Both the position numbers and the translations under genes were made by a program. A stretch of DNA of 64,000 nt from Latilactobacillus graminis DSM 20719 (lineage in GTDB: Bacteria; Bacillota; Bacilli; Lactobacillales; Lactobacillaceae), in assembly GCF_001436415.1 (NCBI RefSeq), contig NZ_AYZB01000002.1, positions 89,913 to 153,912 of the forward strand. The letters are read 5' to 3'. The notes under the pieces are model-generated. The model saw only the letters and a list, made by a program, of their open reading frames with translations, did no database searches and was not told the DNA's origin. Below are positions 55,045-63,481 of the stretch, piece after piece (the first letter of the stretch is position 1; each line of letters opens with the position of its first letter).

Positions 55045-55124
55045 GTAAGGTACTTATGCAATACCTTTTTATCAATTCTCTTTCTCTCTTATGCCAACCA
55101 CTATCTGCGGGTAGTGGTTTTTTT
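55045..55124 (+). ncRNA. probable trans-acting small RNA, about 80 nt, CcpA-controlled
   Basis: A complete stand-alone transcription unit with no coding frame: promoter at 55010-55038, then a 5' hairpin (AAGGTA-cttatgcaa-TACCTT, 55047-55067). A single-stranded pyrimidine core follows (ATCAATTCTCTTTCTCTCTT, 55071-55090), then a terminator hairpin AACCACTATC-tgcg-GGTAGTGGTT with TTTTTT ending at 55124. The C/U-rich core is complementary to purine-rich ribosome sites (AAAGAG, GAGAAAG), as in many Gram-positive regulatory RNAs. The start point is inferred from the -10. No Rfam family was recognised. Confidence 0.65.
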
Positions 55125-55182
55125 GCGTACATATTGGTAGAATAAACATAATTGAAATCGGATTAGAATAGGAAGTCATACA

Positions 55183-55497
55183 ATGGCCGAGAAGTACCAA
55201 GTATTTGATATTATTGAAGAAATTACGCGTTTAGATGGCACAACGTATTATGAGTTGGCTAATATTTTTATGAACGGGCGGGCAGAGCTAGCCGCTAATC
55301 GCGGGTTTATCCAACAAGTTCGTATTTTACAGTTAAACATTCCGCATTCGAATGCGGTCCAGACTTACGAAGCTTACATTAATGAGCGCTATACAATGCC
55401 TGCGGTTGATTTTGATCACTGGGAAGAGTGGCAAAAAGAAGAGGGGGCAGTGGCGCAAGCTTTCCAAGAGATTTTAAAAGCAAATCATATTGGTTAG
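55183..55497 (+). CDS. conserved hypothetical protein, 104 residues
   Basis: A small soluble, acidic protein with a helix-rich profile (VFDIIEEITRLDGTTYYELA, RAELAANRGFIQQVRILQLN, FDHWEEWQKEEGAVAQAFQE). AATAGGAAG precedes the ATG. It lies just before two phosphoesterase genes, 12 bases from the next start, likely as first gene of their operon. I recognise no domain. Real gene on grounds of ribosome site, codon pattern and tight spacing; function unknown. Confidence 0.65.
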   Translation: MAEKYQVFDIIEEITRLDGTTYYELANIFMNGRAELAANRGFIQQVRILQLNIPHSNAVQTYEAYINERYTMPAVDFDHWEEWQKEEGAVAQAFQEILKANHIG

Positions 55498-55509
55498 GCG
55501 GGCTTGGAC

Positions 55510-56121
55510 ATGATTTATTTCACAGCAGATACGCACTTTTTTCACACCGAATTATTAGGCAACAATGATTTTGCGCCACGACCATTCAAGAATGTAGCTG
55601 AAATGAATGCCACGGTGGTCGCTAATTGGAATCGCCGCGTAAAAGCAGGGGATCAGGTATACTTATTAGGAGACATCGCAATGGTGCCGAATAAACCACG
55701 GGCTTTTGCTGAAGTGGCCGGCGTGCTAGCCCAGTTGAATGGCCAGTTAATCATTATTAAAGGAAATCACGATAGTCGCGCTTTTTTGAAGTATTTGGCT
55801 AAAAATGATGGCGGCCTGGCAAATGGCAAACCACATTATCAATTTGCCGATGTTGGCGCATTGATTAAAATTAATCATCACCAGTTTTTTTTGACGCATT
55901 ATCCGTTATTATTGGGTAAGGTACAGCAGACGTTCAACTTACATGGTCATATTCATCATTATATGTTACCAATTGCTGAGAACATTAATGTCGGCATCGA
56001 TGCCCCAGAACGTGAACTGTTACCAACGACCTTACCGTTTGGAACTCCGCTTGCAGCAAGCGAGATTGAACGCATTTTTGAACGTAAACAAGCTACGTTG
56101 GCTAAGCACAGCCGCGACTAG
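55510..56121 (+). CDS. calcineurin-like metallophosphoesterase
   Basis: The 203-residue protein shows the dinuclear metal motifs YFTADTHFFHTELLGNNDF (D, H), VYLLGDIAMVP (GD), IIIKGNHDSR (GNHD), FLTHYPLL (H) and FNLHGHIHHY (GHxH). This is the ApaH-like subgroup with a 'THFFH' start. Substrate is unknown. AGGCGGG lies seven bases before the ATG at 55510 (a TTG at 55504 is in frame). Confidence 0.82.
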   Translation: MIYFTADTHFFHTELLGNNDFAPRPFKNVAEMNATVVANWNRRVKAGDQVYLLGDIAMVPNKPRAFAEVAGVLAQLNGQLIIIKGNHDSRAFLKYLAKNDGGLANGKPHYQFADVGALIKINHHQFFLTHYPLLLGKVQQTFNLHGHIHHYMLPIAENINVGIDAPERELLPTTLPFGTPLAASEIERIFERKQATLAKHSRD

Positions 56122-56139
56122 TCTAAGGGGGCAAGTAAA

Positions 56140-57519
56140 ATGGAAACAATTCATATTTTACACACGAATGACTTACATTCACATTTTGAAAATTGGCCCA
56201 GAATACGCCGCTTTCTCCTGGCACATCAAACAGCGTATCGCAAACAAGGTGCTACCGTTTTGACATTTGATATTGGGGATGCAATGGACCGCAGTCATCC
56301 GTTAACCGAAGTGACAAATGGGCAGATCAATACTGAATTGCTTAATCAGATTGGCTATGACGGTGTAACGATTGGTAATAATGAAGGTGTTGGTAACAGT
56401 CATACGGATTTGGAGCATTTATATGATCACGCCAATTTTCCGATAATACTGGCCAATCTTTATGAACAGAAAAAGCATGAACGGCCCCAATTCGCTGAGC
56501 CTAATCGAATACTGACGACGGACAAGGGAACGCGGGTAGCCGTAATTGCCTTGACGGCCCCGTTTTTCCTAACTTATCGACCGAATGGCTGGGAACCAAC
56601 GACTGTTAGCGAAGAATTACCCCGGCAATTAGCCGGTTTGCAAGGACAGTATGATGTGTTAATCGTTTTATCACATTTAGGGCTTACAACTGATAAATGG
56701 TTAGCAAAACATTTTCCGGAAATTGATGTTATCTGTGGGGCCCACACGCATCATTTATTGGAAGAGGGCCTTGTTATTAATCAAACCTTGTTAACCGCGG
56801 CTGAGAAGTATGGACATTACATCGGTGATATCACGATTGAATTAGATGACCACCATCAGATTACTGATAAGCGGGCACGGACAATTTTAACCACTGATTT
56901 ACCGGTTGCTAAAACTGATGCGGCTGAGATTGCGGGTTATTTAGAAACAGGGCATGCTAAATTGGCTGCCCAAAAAGTGGCTAATTTACCGCATAGTTTT
57001 AAGATCAATGCAATCGGTGAATCTGAAATGATGACTGTCGGATTAAAGGCTATTGAAGAAGCGACTGGAACTGAGGCCGCTGTTTTGAATACTGGGCTTT
57101 TTTTACAAGACTTACAGGCGGGCATTGTGACCAAAGATGATTTGCAAACACAACTACCGCATCCCATGCACTTAATTAAAGTTACGCTCAAAGGGTATGA
57201 TCTCTGGCGCATGGTGCTTGAAATGGAGAAAAATAGGCTCTTTTTACGGAAGTTTCCGATTAAAGGAATGAGTTTTCGAGGAAAAATCTTTGGGGATATC
57301 GTCTATGATGGAATTGCGGTTGATCGCAAGTTACGGCGCGTCTTTTGGCAGGGACAAGAAATTGATCCAGCCGGAAGCTACACGTTGACCACTGTTGATC
57401 ATTATTTATTTATTCCCTTTTTTCCAACGATTGAAATTGTTGGTGAAACTGAAATTGTCTTTCCAGACTTTCTGCGCAATGCAGTTGCTAAATATTTAAG
57501 TAAACATTATCCCTTATAA
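56140..57519 (+). CDS. bifunctional metallophosphatase/5'-nucleotidase family protein (YunD-like)
   Basis: The 459-residue protein has the metal-binding core (IHILHTNDLHSHFENWPRIR, TFDIGDAMDRSH, TIGNNEGVG, LIVLSHLG, DVICGAHTHHLLEEG) and a C-terminal substrate-binding 5'-nucleotidase domain (TGTEAAVLNTGLFLQDLQAG; TLTTVDHYLFIPFFP). It lacks a signal peptide, unlike exported 5'-nucleotidases, and matches cytoplasmic YunD of Bacillus. It precedes yutD/yutF homologues, keeping the Bacillus yun-yut order. AAGGGGGCAAG upstream of ATG. Confidence 0.85.
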   Translation: METIHILHTNDLHSHFENWPRIRRFLLAHQTAYRKQGATVLTFDIGDAMDRSHPLTEVTNGQINTELLNQIGYDGVTIGNNEGVGNSHTDLEHLYDHANFPIILANLYEQKKHERPQFAEPNRILTTDKGTRVAVIALTAPFFLTYRPNGWEPTTVSEELPRQLAGLQGQYDVLIVLSHLGLTTDKWLAKHFPEIDVICGAHTHHLLEEGLVINQTLLTAAEKYGHYIGDITIELDDHHQITDKRARTILTTDLPVAKTDAAEIAGYLETGHAKLAAQKVANLPHSFKINAIGESEMMTVGLKAIEEATGTEAAVLNTGLFLQDLQAGIVTKDDLQTQLPHPMHLIKVTLKGYDLWRMVLEMEKNRLFLRKFPIKGMSFRGKIFGDIVYDGIAVDRKLRRVFWQGQEIDPAGSYTLTTVDHYLFIPFFPTIEIVGETEIVFPDFLRNAVAKYLSKHYPL

Positions 57520-57537
57520 AGAAAGAGGTGGTTCGCT

Positions 57538-58137
57538 GTGGCAGATACGAAAAAAAATCCTAAAATTGCTAAGAAAGTAACTAAAGCGATTGAAAAAGAA
57601 ATGATTGCGGCGGCTAAACAGCCAGAAGTGCCGCAACATGTTGTCATGAAGACTGCGACAACGCTTGAAATCGACAAGTGTGCGTACGAAGTGGTGGTTA
57701 ATTACCACGAGGGATTCGACGCCGAAAAATTAAATGAACGTTATAATGAAGTACTGGCAAAGTATGATTATATTGTGGCTGATTGGGGCTTTGAGCAATT
57801 GCGGTTAAAAGGCTTCTATAAAACAAGTAACAAGCGGGCTAATAAAGATCAGTTAATCAATACCTTGCAGGATTATTTATATGAATACTGTAATTTTGGC
57901 TGTGCATACTTTGTTTTGGAACGTCAAGGAAAACCAGTTATTAAAAATGAAAACCGGCGCAGTAATCGGCGTGGTCAGCAAAGAAGACGGCAAAAAACAG
58001 GCTTTATCGAACGTAAAGTGACTGACAATAAATCAAAAGTCACTCAACAACGGTCCGCCAAAGCGGTGACCGAAAACCAAAAATCAGTTAATAAGCGCCA
58101 CTTTAAAATTCGCCCTTTAGAACCTAATCACAAGTAA
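57538..58137 (+). CDS. YutD-like (DUF1027) protein with basic C-terminal tail
   Basis: The central part (residues about 40-125) matches the YutD family: IDKCAYEVVVNYHEGFDAEK, YDYIVADWGFEQLRLKGFY and QLINTLQDYLYEYCNFGCAY. The remaining ~75 residues form an Arg/Lys/Gln-rich tail (NRRSNRRGQQRRRQKTGFIE) likely to bind nucleic acid. Bacillus YutD lacks such a long tail. GTG start at 57538 with AAAGAGGTGG upstream. Function is unknown. Confidence 0.8.
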   Translation: MADTKKNPKIAKKVTKAIEKEMIAAAKQPEVPQHVVMKTATTLEIDKCAYEVVVNYHEGFDAEKLNERYNEVLAKYDYIVADWGFEQLRLKGFYKTSNKRANKDQLINTLQDYLYEYCNFGCAYFVLERQGKPVIKNENRRSNRRGQQRRRQKTGFIERKVTDNKSKVTQQRSAKAVTENQKSVNKRHFKIRPLEPNHK

Positions 58138-58160
58138 AATGTAATGGGAGCTAGATAACT

Positions 58161-58946
58161 ATGACAAACACACCTTATAGCGGTTATTTAATCGATTTAG
58201 ACGGAACCGTTTATCGCGGTCGCAATCAAATGCCAGCCGCTAAAGACTTTATTGAACGGCTTCAAGCTAAAAAAATTCCGTTCATGTTTTTGACGAATAA
58301 TACTACCAAGTCACCAGATGCGGTCATTCAGAATTTAGCTGACAACCATGCAATTCATGCGACTGTTGACCAAGTATACACACCAGCATTAGCAACGGCA
58401 CGTTATTTATTAAACTTAAACGATGGCCATGTCAATGGTAAAACGGTTTATGTGATTGGTGAATTAGGATTAAAACAAGCATTAGCAGATGCAGGTTTTC
58501 GCACGAACGAATATGACCCAGATTATGTAGTAGTCGGCTTAGATTATGATGTGACGTATCACAAGTTTGAATTGGCAACGTTGGCCATTAAACGCGGCGC
58601 ATTATTTATCGGAACCAACGCGGACACCAATTTACCCAATGAGCGGGGATTAGTACCTGGGGCTGGATCGGTAATTGCGATGGTTGAACGGGCGACTCAG
58701 CAACATGCGCTATACATTGGTAAGCCAGAAAAAATTATTGTTGAAATGGCATTGGCGCAATTTGGATTAACCAAGGATCAAGTGGTCATGGTTGGCGATA
58801 ATTACAACACGGATATCAAGGCTGGTTTAAATTCTGGGATGGACACCTTACTTGTTTATACGGGAGTTTCAACGCCGGAAGAGGTGGCTAAAGAAACGCT
58901 ACAACCGACGTATGCCATTCATGACTTAACCGAATGGGATGTTTAA
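58161..58946 (+). CDS. HAD-type sugar/nucleotide phosphatase, TIGR01457 family (YutF/NagD-like)
   Basis: The 261-residue class IIA HAD hydrolase has motif I YLIDLDGTVYRG, motif II FLTNNTTKSPDAV, the cap (VIGELGLKQALADAGF) with ALFIGTNADTNLPNERG, motif III Lys in YIGKPEKII and motif IV VVMVGDNYNTDIKAG. It dephosphorylates small phosphosugars or nucleotides in related species. Its 3' end overlaps the next gene by 13 bases. Confidence 0.88.
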   Translation: MTNTPYSGYLIDLDGTVYRGRNQMPAAKDFIERLQAKKIPFMFLTNNTTKSPDAVIQNLADNHAIHATVDQVYTPALATARYLLNLNDGHVNGKTVYVIGELGLKQALADAGFRTNEYDPDYVVVGLDYDVTYHKFELATLAIKRGALFIGTNADTNLPNERGLVPGAGSVIAMVERATQQHALYIGKPEKIIVEMALAQFGLTKDQVVMVGDNYNTDIKAGLNSGMDTLLVYTGVSTPEEVAKETLQPTYAIHDLTEWDV

Positions 58947-59566
58947 TACGGATTAAGTCGGTTGTCAGTTGGCTCGCATTGTATTTGGCACTGATTAGTA
59001 GCGCAATCTTAGTAACATTATTACTGAGCTGGGGGCTATATCAGCCATTAAGTCACTATCTTAATTTGGCGGGCCAACAGGGACTAACTCAGCAACGGTT
59101 AATGGATAATTTTAATCATTTGATGACTTATTTATTAGTACCGTGGCAGCATCAATTACAATTGCCTGATTTCCCGATGTCCCTTGATGGGCACCAACAC
59201 TTTATCGAGGTCAAACGTTTATTTGGGATAGTGGGAATTGTTTGGATTGTGACGATTGGACCGGCTGTTCGGCAATGGTGCATACGACGGCAAGCAAAGC
59301 AACTTTGGCAATATATTCGACCAATGCAAGTGGCTCTTGTGATGCCACCTTGTTTAGGCTTCATTGCCAGCATGAATTTTGAGCGTTTCTTTATTATCTT
59401 TCACGAGTTACTGTTTCGCAATTTGAACTGGCAGTTTGATCCGTTAGTTGATCCGATTATCTTAGTTTTACCGGAAATATATTTTGGATTGTGTTTTGCA
59501 CTCTTCTTCATTTTATTAGAGGGCAGCTTGGGTTACTTATTGTGGCGGGGGAAACGTGCGCTATAA
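58934..59566 (+). CDS. TIGR01906 family integral membrane protein
   Basis: The 210-residue protein has about five membrane helices (WLALYLALISSAILVTLLLS; IVGIVWIVTIGP; QVALVMPPCLGFIASMNF; IILVLPEIYFGLCFALFFIL). The family signature segments are MDNFNHLMTYLLVP and FIIFHELLFRNLNWQFDP. The family lies downstream of yutF homologues in lactobacilli and streptococci; its role is unknown. The start overlaps the previous gene, suggesting coupling. Confidence 0.8.
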   Translation: MGCLIRIKSVVSWLALYLALISSAILVTLLLSWGLYQPLSHYLNLAGQQGLTQQRLMDNFNHLMTYLLVPWQHQLQLPDFPMSLDGHQHFIEVKRLFGIVGIVWIVTIGPAVRQWCIRRQAKQLWQYIRPMQVALVMPPCLGFIASMNFERFFIIFHELLFRNLNWQFDPLVDPIILVLPEIYFGLCFALFFILLEGSLGYLLWRGKRAL

Positions 59567-59674
59567 TACTTGGCTTTTTTGTTAAGAAAATTAGAAAGTG
59601 ATTGCTTTACTGAGGCGATTCGCTATTCTATAAAGAGGTAGCGATTAAATGAAAAAGAGGATAGGAGAAATTGC

Positions 59675-60322
59675 ATGTCGCAGTTAATTGATTTTATTTT
59701 GCATATCGATGCGCATCTGGTTAACATTGTCAATCAGTTTGGAAGTTGGACCTACGTCATCTTATTTACGATTATCTTTATTGAAACGGGTGCGGTGATC
59801 TTACCATTCCTGCCAGGAGATTCATTACTGTTTGCCGCAGCTGCATTGGCAGCGCGGACCGATAATAATTTAAATGTTTGGCTCTTTAGCGCGTTGTTCT
59901 TGCTAGCCGCCATTGCAGGAGATGCGTTGAATGAGCAAATTGGCCGACGCGTCGGGCTGGCTGCTACGAAAAATCGTTTTTTCGGTAAATTTATTAATAC
60001 TGAGAAAATCGAAGAGGCACAAGCCTTTTTCGATAAATATGGTGGGAAAACAATCGCAATTGGGCGGTTTATGCCGATTATTAGAACGTTTGTGCCCTTT
60101 GTCGCAGGCGGTAGTCAGATGGCCTTCATAAAATTTTTCCGATACGATGTAATTGGAAGTGTTCTGTGGGTTGCCCTTTGCTGTGGTGCGGGTTACTTCT
60201 TTGGAAATATCACGGTAGTTCGTGAACACTTTTCACTAGTTGTGCTTGGGATTATCGGAGTCTCATTGATTCCGATGATTGTCACGGCCGTTAAGGGTCA
60301 AATGAAGAAAAAACATGTCTAA
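59675..60322 (+). CDS. DedA-family membrane protein (UptA-like undecaprenyl-phosphate transporter candidate)
   Basis: The 215-residue protein has the DedA/SNARE-associated fold: re-entrant loop FIETGAVILPFLPGDSLLFA, the central AGDALNEQIGRRVG, and the second loop GRFMPIIRTFVPFVAGGSQM (Arg residues conserved), with further helices to the C-terminus. DedA members such as UptA carry undecaprenyl phosphate back across the membrane. GATAGGAG precedes the ATG. DUF368 at 37.2 kb is the other, unrelated family with the same role. Confidence 0.88.
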   Translation: MSQLIDFILHIDAHLVNIVNQFGSWTYVILFTIIFIETGAVILPFLPGDSLLFAAAALAARTDNNLNVWLFSALFLLAAIAGDALNEQIGRRVGLAATKNRFFGKFINTEKIEEAQAFFDKYGGKTIAIGRFMPIIRTFVPFVAGGSQMAFIKFFRYDVIGSVLWVALCCGAGYFFGNITVVREHFSLVVLGIIGVSLIPMIVTAVKGQMKKKHV

Positions 60323-60323
60323 G

Positions 60324-60364
60324 CAAAAACGACTATCACGATTATTTCGTGGTAGTCGTTTTTG
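60324..60364. terminator. bidirectional terminator between dedA-like and fnr genes
   Basis: AAAAACGACTATCACG / CGTGGTAGTCGTTTTT stem (one G:T pair) with flanking A- and T-runs. Confidence 0.9.
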
Positions 60365-60366
60365 GC

Positions 60367-61353
60367 TCACATAATAGACGTGCTGTGCAGAGGTTGTCGT
60401 TTTTCGGGGTACAGGTTAGTTAGCAATTCGGTAACGGCGATTGGTGCTTCACCAAAGCCGCTAGCGATTAGTTTTACCTTGCCAGGATAGCTGGCAATAT
60501 CGCCAATTGCATAGATATTAGGAATATTAGTCGCCATCTGTTGGGTGACAGCCACTTGATGATGCTCTAAGGTTAATCCCCAGTCGCGGAGAATCCGGGT
60601 ATCTGATATAAAACCATAATTGACGAGGAGTTTATCGATTGTTAATTGTTCTTGCTCTGTTGAGCGCATCTTATTTAAGGTTAACGCAAGTTGTTGATTG
60701 ATTTCAGTGAGACTATCGATTAAAAAAGGGGTTTTAATTTGAACGGTTGAATGTTTGAGTGCTTCAACGCTACTTTCAAGTCCGCGGAATTGATCGCGCC
60801 GGTGGATTAAGTAAACTTGCTTAGCAATTTTTTCGAGCATTAAGGCCCATTCGATCGCAGAATCGCCACCACCAGCGACGGCGACCGTTTGATCTTTAAA
60901 CTGGTTCAATTCTTTAGCAAAGTAGTGAATATAATGGTTTTCCCATGCCGGATCGTAGTCCACAGCAAGTTTACGTGGGGTGAAAGCCCCATTGCCAACG
61001 GCGACAATCACTCCTTTGGTTTTGGTAGTCCCTTTAGTCGTTTCAAGAACGAAGGTTCCATCGACTTGAGGTGTAATGCGCTTAACGGCAGTTGACAATT
61101 GTAAAGTGGGTTGAAAAAGGGTCAATTGGTTAATTAGATGCTCGGTTAGTTGAGCCCCTGAGATACCGCTAAAACCAGCAACGTCATAGATTTGCTTTTC
61201 TGGATACAGGGTGGCAACTTGGCCACCAAGTTCGGGGAGGCTTTCGATAAGCTGCACATCGGCTTTGCGCATCCCAGCGTAATAAGCGGCAAATATGCCA
61301 ACTGGGCCTCCGCCAATAATAGTGATATCAAAGAGGTGATTTGAATCAATCAT
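60367..61353 (-). CDS. fnr: ferredoxin/flavodoxin-NADP+ reductase type 2 (YumC-like)
   Basis: The 328-residue flavoprotein resembles thioredoxin reductase without the CxxC. Motifs: FAD-binding TIIGGGPVGIFAAYYAG, LIESLPELGGQVATLYPEKQ, NADPH-binding VAVAGGGDSAIEWAL, and a C-terminal FAD motif IYAIGDIASYPGKVKLIASG. It transfers electrons between NADPH and flavodoxin or ferredoxin, in related species supporting IspG/ribonucleotide reductase flavodoxins. AAGGAAG precedes the ATG. Confidence 0.92.
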   Translation of the reverse strand: MIDSNHLFDITIIGGGPVGIFAAYYAGMRKADVQLIESLPELGGQVATLYPEKQIYDVAGFSGISGAQLTEHLINQLTLFQPTLQLSTAVKRITPQVDGTFVLETTKGTTKTKGVIVAVGNGAFTPRKLAVDYDPAWENHYIHYFAKELNQFKDQTVAVAGGGDSAIEWALMLEKIAKQVYLIHRRDQFRGLESSVEALKHSTVQIKTPFLIDSLTEINQQLALTLNKMRSTEQEQLTIDKLLVNYGFISDTRILRDWGLTLEHHQVAVTQQMATNIPNIYAIGDIASYPGKVKLIASGFGEAPIAVTELLTNLYPEKRQPLHSTSIM

Positions 61354-61496
61354 GAGATGACTTCCTTATAAGTAGATTTCTTAAATCAGTATACTAGAAA
61401 AAATTGGGGAAAGCATGTTTAATGAAATAATCGTAGTAATTTATGAAGCAATTCGCTATCATAATGGTTGTGAGTCAAAACAAGGAGGACGATTAA

Positions 61497-62081
61497 ATGA
61501 CATATCCACAACTAGATCTTAAAAATTTTGCAGAACCAACCGCCACTTTTGATACCAACCAGGGCGAATTTACGGTTGCACTTTTCCAAGATCAAGCACC
61601 TAAGACAGTTGAAAACTTTATCGGCTTAGCTGAAAAAGATTACTACGACGGTGTAATTTTTCATCGGGTCATCAACGACTTCATGATTCAAGGCGGCGAT
61701 CCCACTGGGACTGGGATGGGTGGCGAAAGTCTTTGGGGCCAACCTTTCGAAGATGAATTCAACCAAGAAGTTTTCAATTTAAACGGCGCATTGTCAATGG
61801 CTAACGCCGGCCCAAATACTAACGGCAGCCAATTCTTTATTGTGACTAACGAACATATTAACCAAAGCATGTTGTCACAAATGCCAGGTGCGGGGTACCC
61901 AGAAGAAGTCATTACGGCTTATGAAAAAGGGGGCACACCTTGGTTAGATTTCAAACATACGGTATTTGGCCACGTATTAAGTGGCATGGACGTGGTCAAT
62001 AAAATTAACGCGACAGAAACCGGGATGCAAGACAAACCAGTCGAAGAAGTTATCATCAATCACATTACGATTAATCATTAA
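61497..62081 (+). CDS. cyclophilin-type peptidyl-prolyl cis-trans isomerase
   Basis: The 194-residue cytoplasmic cyclophilin (no signal peptide) has the catalytic signatures FHRVINDFMIQGGDPTGTGM (Arg and Gln of the active site), MANAGPNTNGSQFFIVTNEH and FGHVLSGMDVVNKI. It accelerates proline isomerisation in folding proteins. AGGAGG precedes the ATG. The next gene, fructokinase, lies 23 bases downstream in the same direction. Confidence 0.93.
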   Translation: MTYPQLDLKNFAEPTATFDTNQGEFTVALFQDQAPKTVENFIGLAEKDYYDGVIFHRVINDFMIQGGDPTGTGMGGESLWGQPFEDEFNQEVFNLNGALSMANAGPNTNGSQFFIVTNEHINQSMLSQMPGAGYPEEVITAYEKGGTPWLDFKHTVFGHVLSGMDVVNKINATETGMQDKPVEEVIINHITINH

Positions 62082-62104
62082 TTTTAATTGGAGAGGTGTT
62101 TTAG

Positions 62105-62968
62105 ATGCTAGTAGGTGGAATTGAAGCGGGAGGCACGAAATTTGTGTGTGCCGTAACAGATGGGAAAAATGGGATTCAAGAACGAATTAGTATGCCAACT
62201 GAGACGCCAGAACAAACGATGCCACGGTTGTTTGAATATTTTGATCAATTCGATCATTTAGATGCCATCGGTTTGGCATCATTTGGTCCAATCGACGTTA
62301 ATCCCAAATCGAAAACGTATGGCGCAATTATGGATACACCCAAAGCAGGGTGGGAGCATTATGATATCTTAGGGGCGATGAAAGCTCATTATCCTGATAC
62401 CCAGTTTGCCTTTACAACGGATGTGAATGCCGCAGCTTATGGTGAATTGAAGATGGGTGCTGCTGACGGACTTGATAGTTGTGTTTACTTAACTGTTGGG
62501 ACCGGAATTGGTGGCGGCGTTGTTGAACACGGTCAGATTTTACAAGGGTACAGTCATCCTGAAATTGGCCACATGTTAATTCGGCAACAGCCAGAAGATT
62601 CATATGAAGGAACATGTCCATATCACCGCAATTGTTTGGAAGGCTTAGCAGCTGGTCCAGCAATTGAAAGACGCTGGGGTAAGAAGGGGCATTTGTTGCC
62701 TGCTGACCACCAAGCATGGCAAATGGAAGCTGATTATTTAGCGCAAGCCTGTGTCAATATCGCTTTAATGCTATCGCCGGAACGCATTGTCTTTGGTGGT
62801 GGAGTGTCGAAACAAGCTCAACTATTCCCCATGATTCGCGAATCTTTTAAACGGCAGATGGCAGGTTATGTCCAAACACCAGACCTTGATGACTACATTG
62901 TGCATGTCGCATTAGGGGATGACGCTGGGATTACCGGTGCACTCTTGCTAGCAGCTGATCAACTTTAA
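62105..62968 (+). CDS. scrK: fructokinase, ROK family
   Basis: The 287-residue ROK kinase phosphorylates fructose at C6. It has GGIEAGGTKFVCAV (phosphate loop), the ROK signature LTVGTGIGGGVVEHGQILQG, and the zinc motif H-x(n)-C-x2-H-x4-C in HMLIRQQ...CPYHRNCLEG. The length and N-terminus match ScrK-type fructokinases. There is no sugar transporter next to it, so it acts as a housekeeping enzyme here. GGAGAGG precedes the ATG. Confidence 0.88.
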   Translation: MLVGGIEAGGTKFVCAVTDGKNGIQERISMPTETPEQTMPRLFEYFDQFDHLDAIGLASFGPIDVNPKSKTYGAIMDTPKAGWEHYDILGAMKAHYPDTQFAFTTDVNAAAYGELKMGAADGLDSCVYLTVGTGIGGGVVEHGQILQGYSHPEIGHMLIRQQPEDSYEGTCPYHRNCLEGLAAGPAIERRWGKKGHLLPADHQAWQMEADYLAQACVNIALMLSPERIVFGGGVSKQAQLFPMIRESFKRQMAGYVQTPDLDDYIVHVALGDDAGITGALLLAADQL

Positions 62969-62973
62969 TTATT

Positions 62974-63006
62974 TAAGAACCTAGGGATGATGCCTGGGTT
63001 CTTTTT
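62974..63006 (+). terminator. intrinsic terminator after fructokinase
   Basis: AAGAACCTAGG-gatgat-GCCTGGGTTCTT stem followed by TTTTT. Confidence 0.82.
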
Positions 63007-63100
63007 ACATAGATCAAAAATCTCTTTAAAGCATTAGATAGCTTGCCTTTTATTAAGTAGAAGGCTTAAAATAAATAAGAATATTGAAGTGGAGGAAAAT

Positions 63101-63481
63101 ATGGGTTATCGAATTGGACAAAAGATTACAGGCACTGTAACAGGCATTCAACCGTATGGTGTATTTGTTTCATTAGATGCAACGGTCCAAGGCTTAATTC
63201 ACATCTCAGAATGTGGGCATGGTTTTGTGAAAGCACTGGATGAACAGTTTACAGTCGGGCAGGTGTTGGAAGTACTTGTTTTAGATATTGATGAGTATAC
63301 ACACAAGATTAGTTTGTCGCTCCGTGCGCTGGATAGAGGACAGGATTTAGTGCCACAACGTACTAAGAAGCATTACTGGACAAATCGTCGCATCCATATT
63401 GGTTTTGCACCAATCGCGCAACGATTACCACAATGGACAAAAGAAGCAATAGAAGACTTGAATAAGGGTGAGAATGCATGA
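63101..63481 (+). CDS. S1-domain RNA-binding protein (CvfD/YugI general-stress type)
   Basis: The 126-residue protein has one N-terminal S1 domain (GQKITGTVTGIQPYGVFVSL, GLIHISECGHGFVKAL, VLVLDIDEYTHKISLSLRAL) and a short basic tail (PQRTKKHYWTNRR). It matches YugI/CvfD proteins, which bind ribosomes or RNA and adjust translation under stress. GTGGAGGA just upstream sets the ATG at 63101; the GTG at 63089 is part of the ribosome site. Its stop overlaps the next start by 4 bases. Confidence 0.85.
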   Translation: MGYRIGQKITGTVTGIQPYGVFVSLDATVQGLIHISECGHGFVKALDEQFTVGQVLEVLVLDIDEYTHKISLSLRALDRGQDLVPQRTKKHYWTNRRIHIGFAPIAQRLPQWTKEAIEDLNKGENA

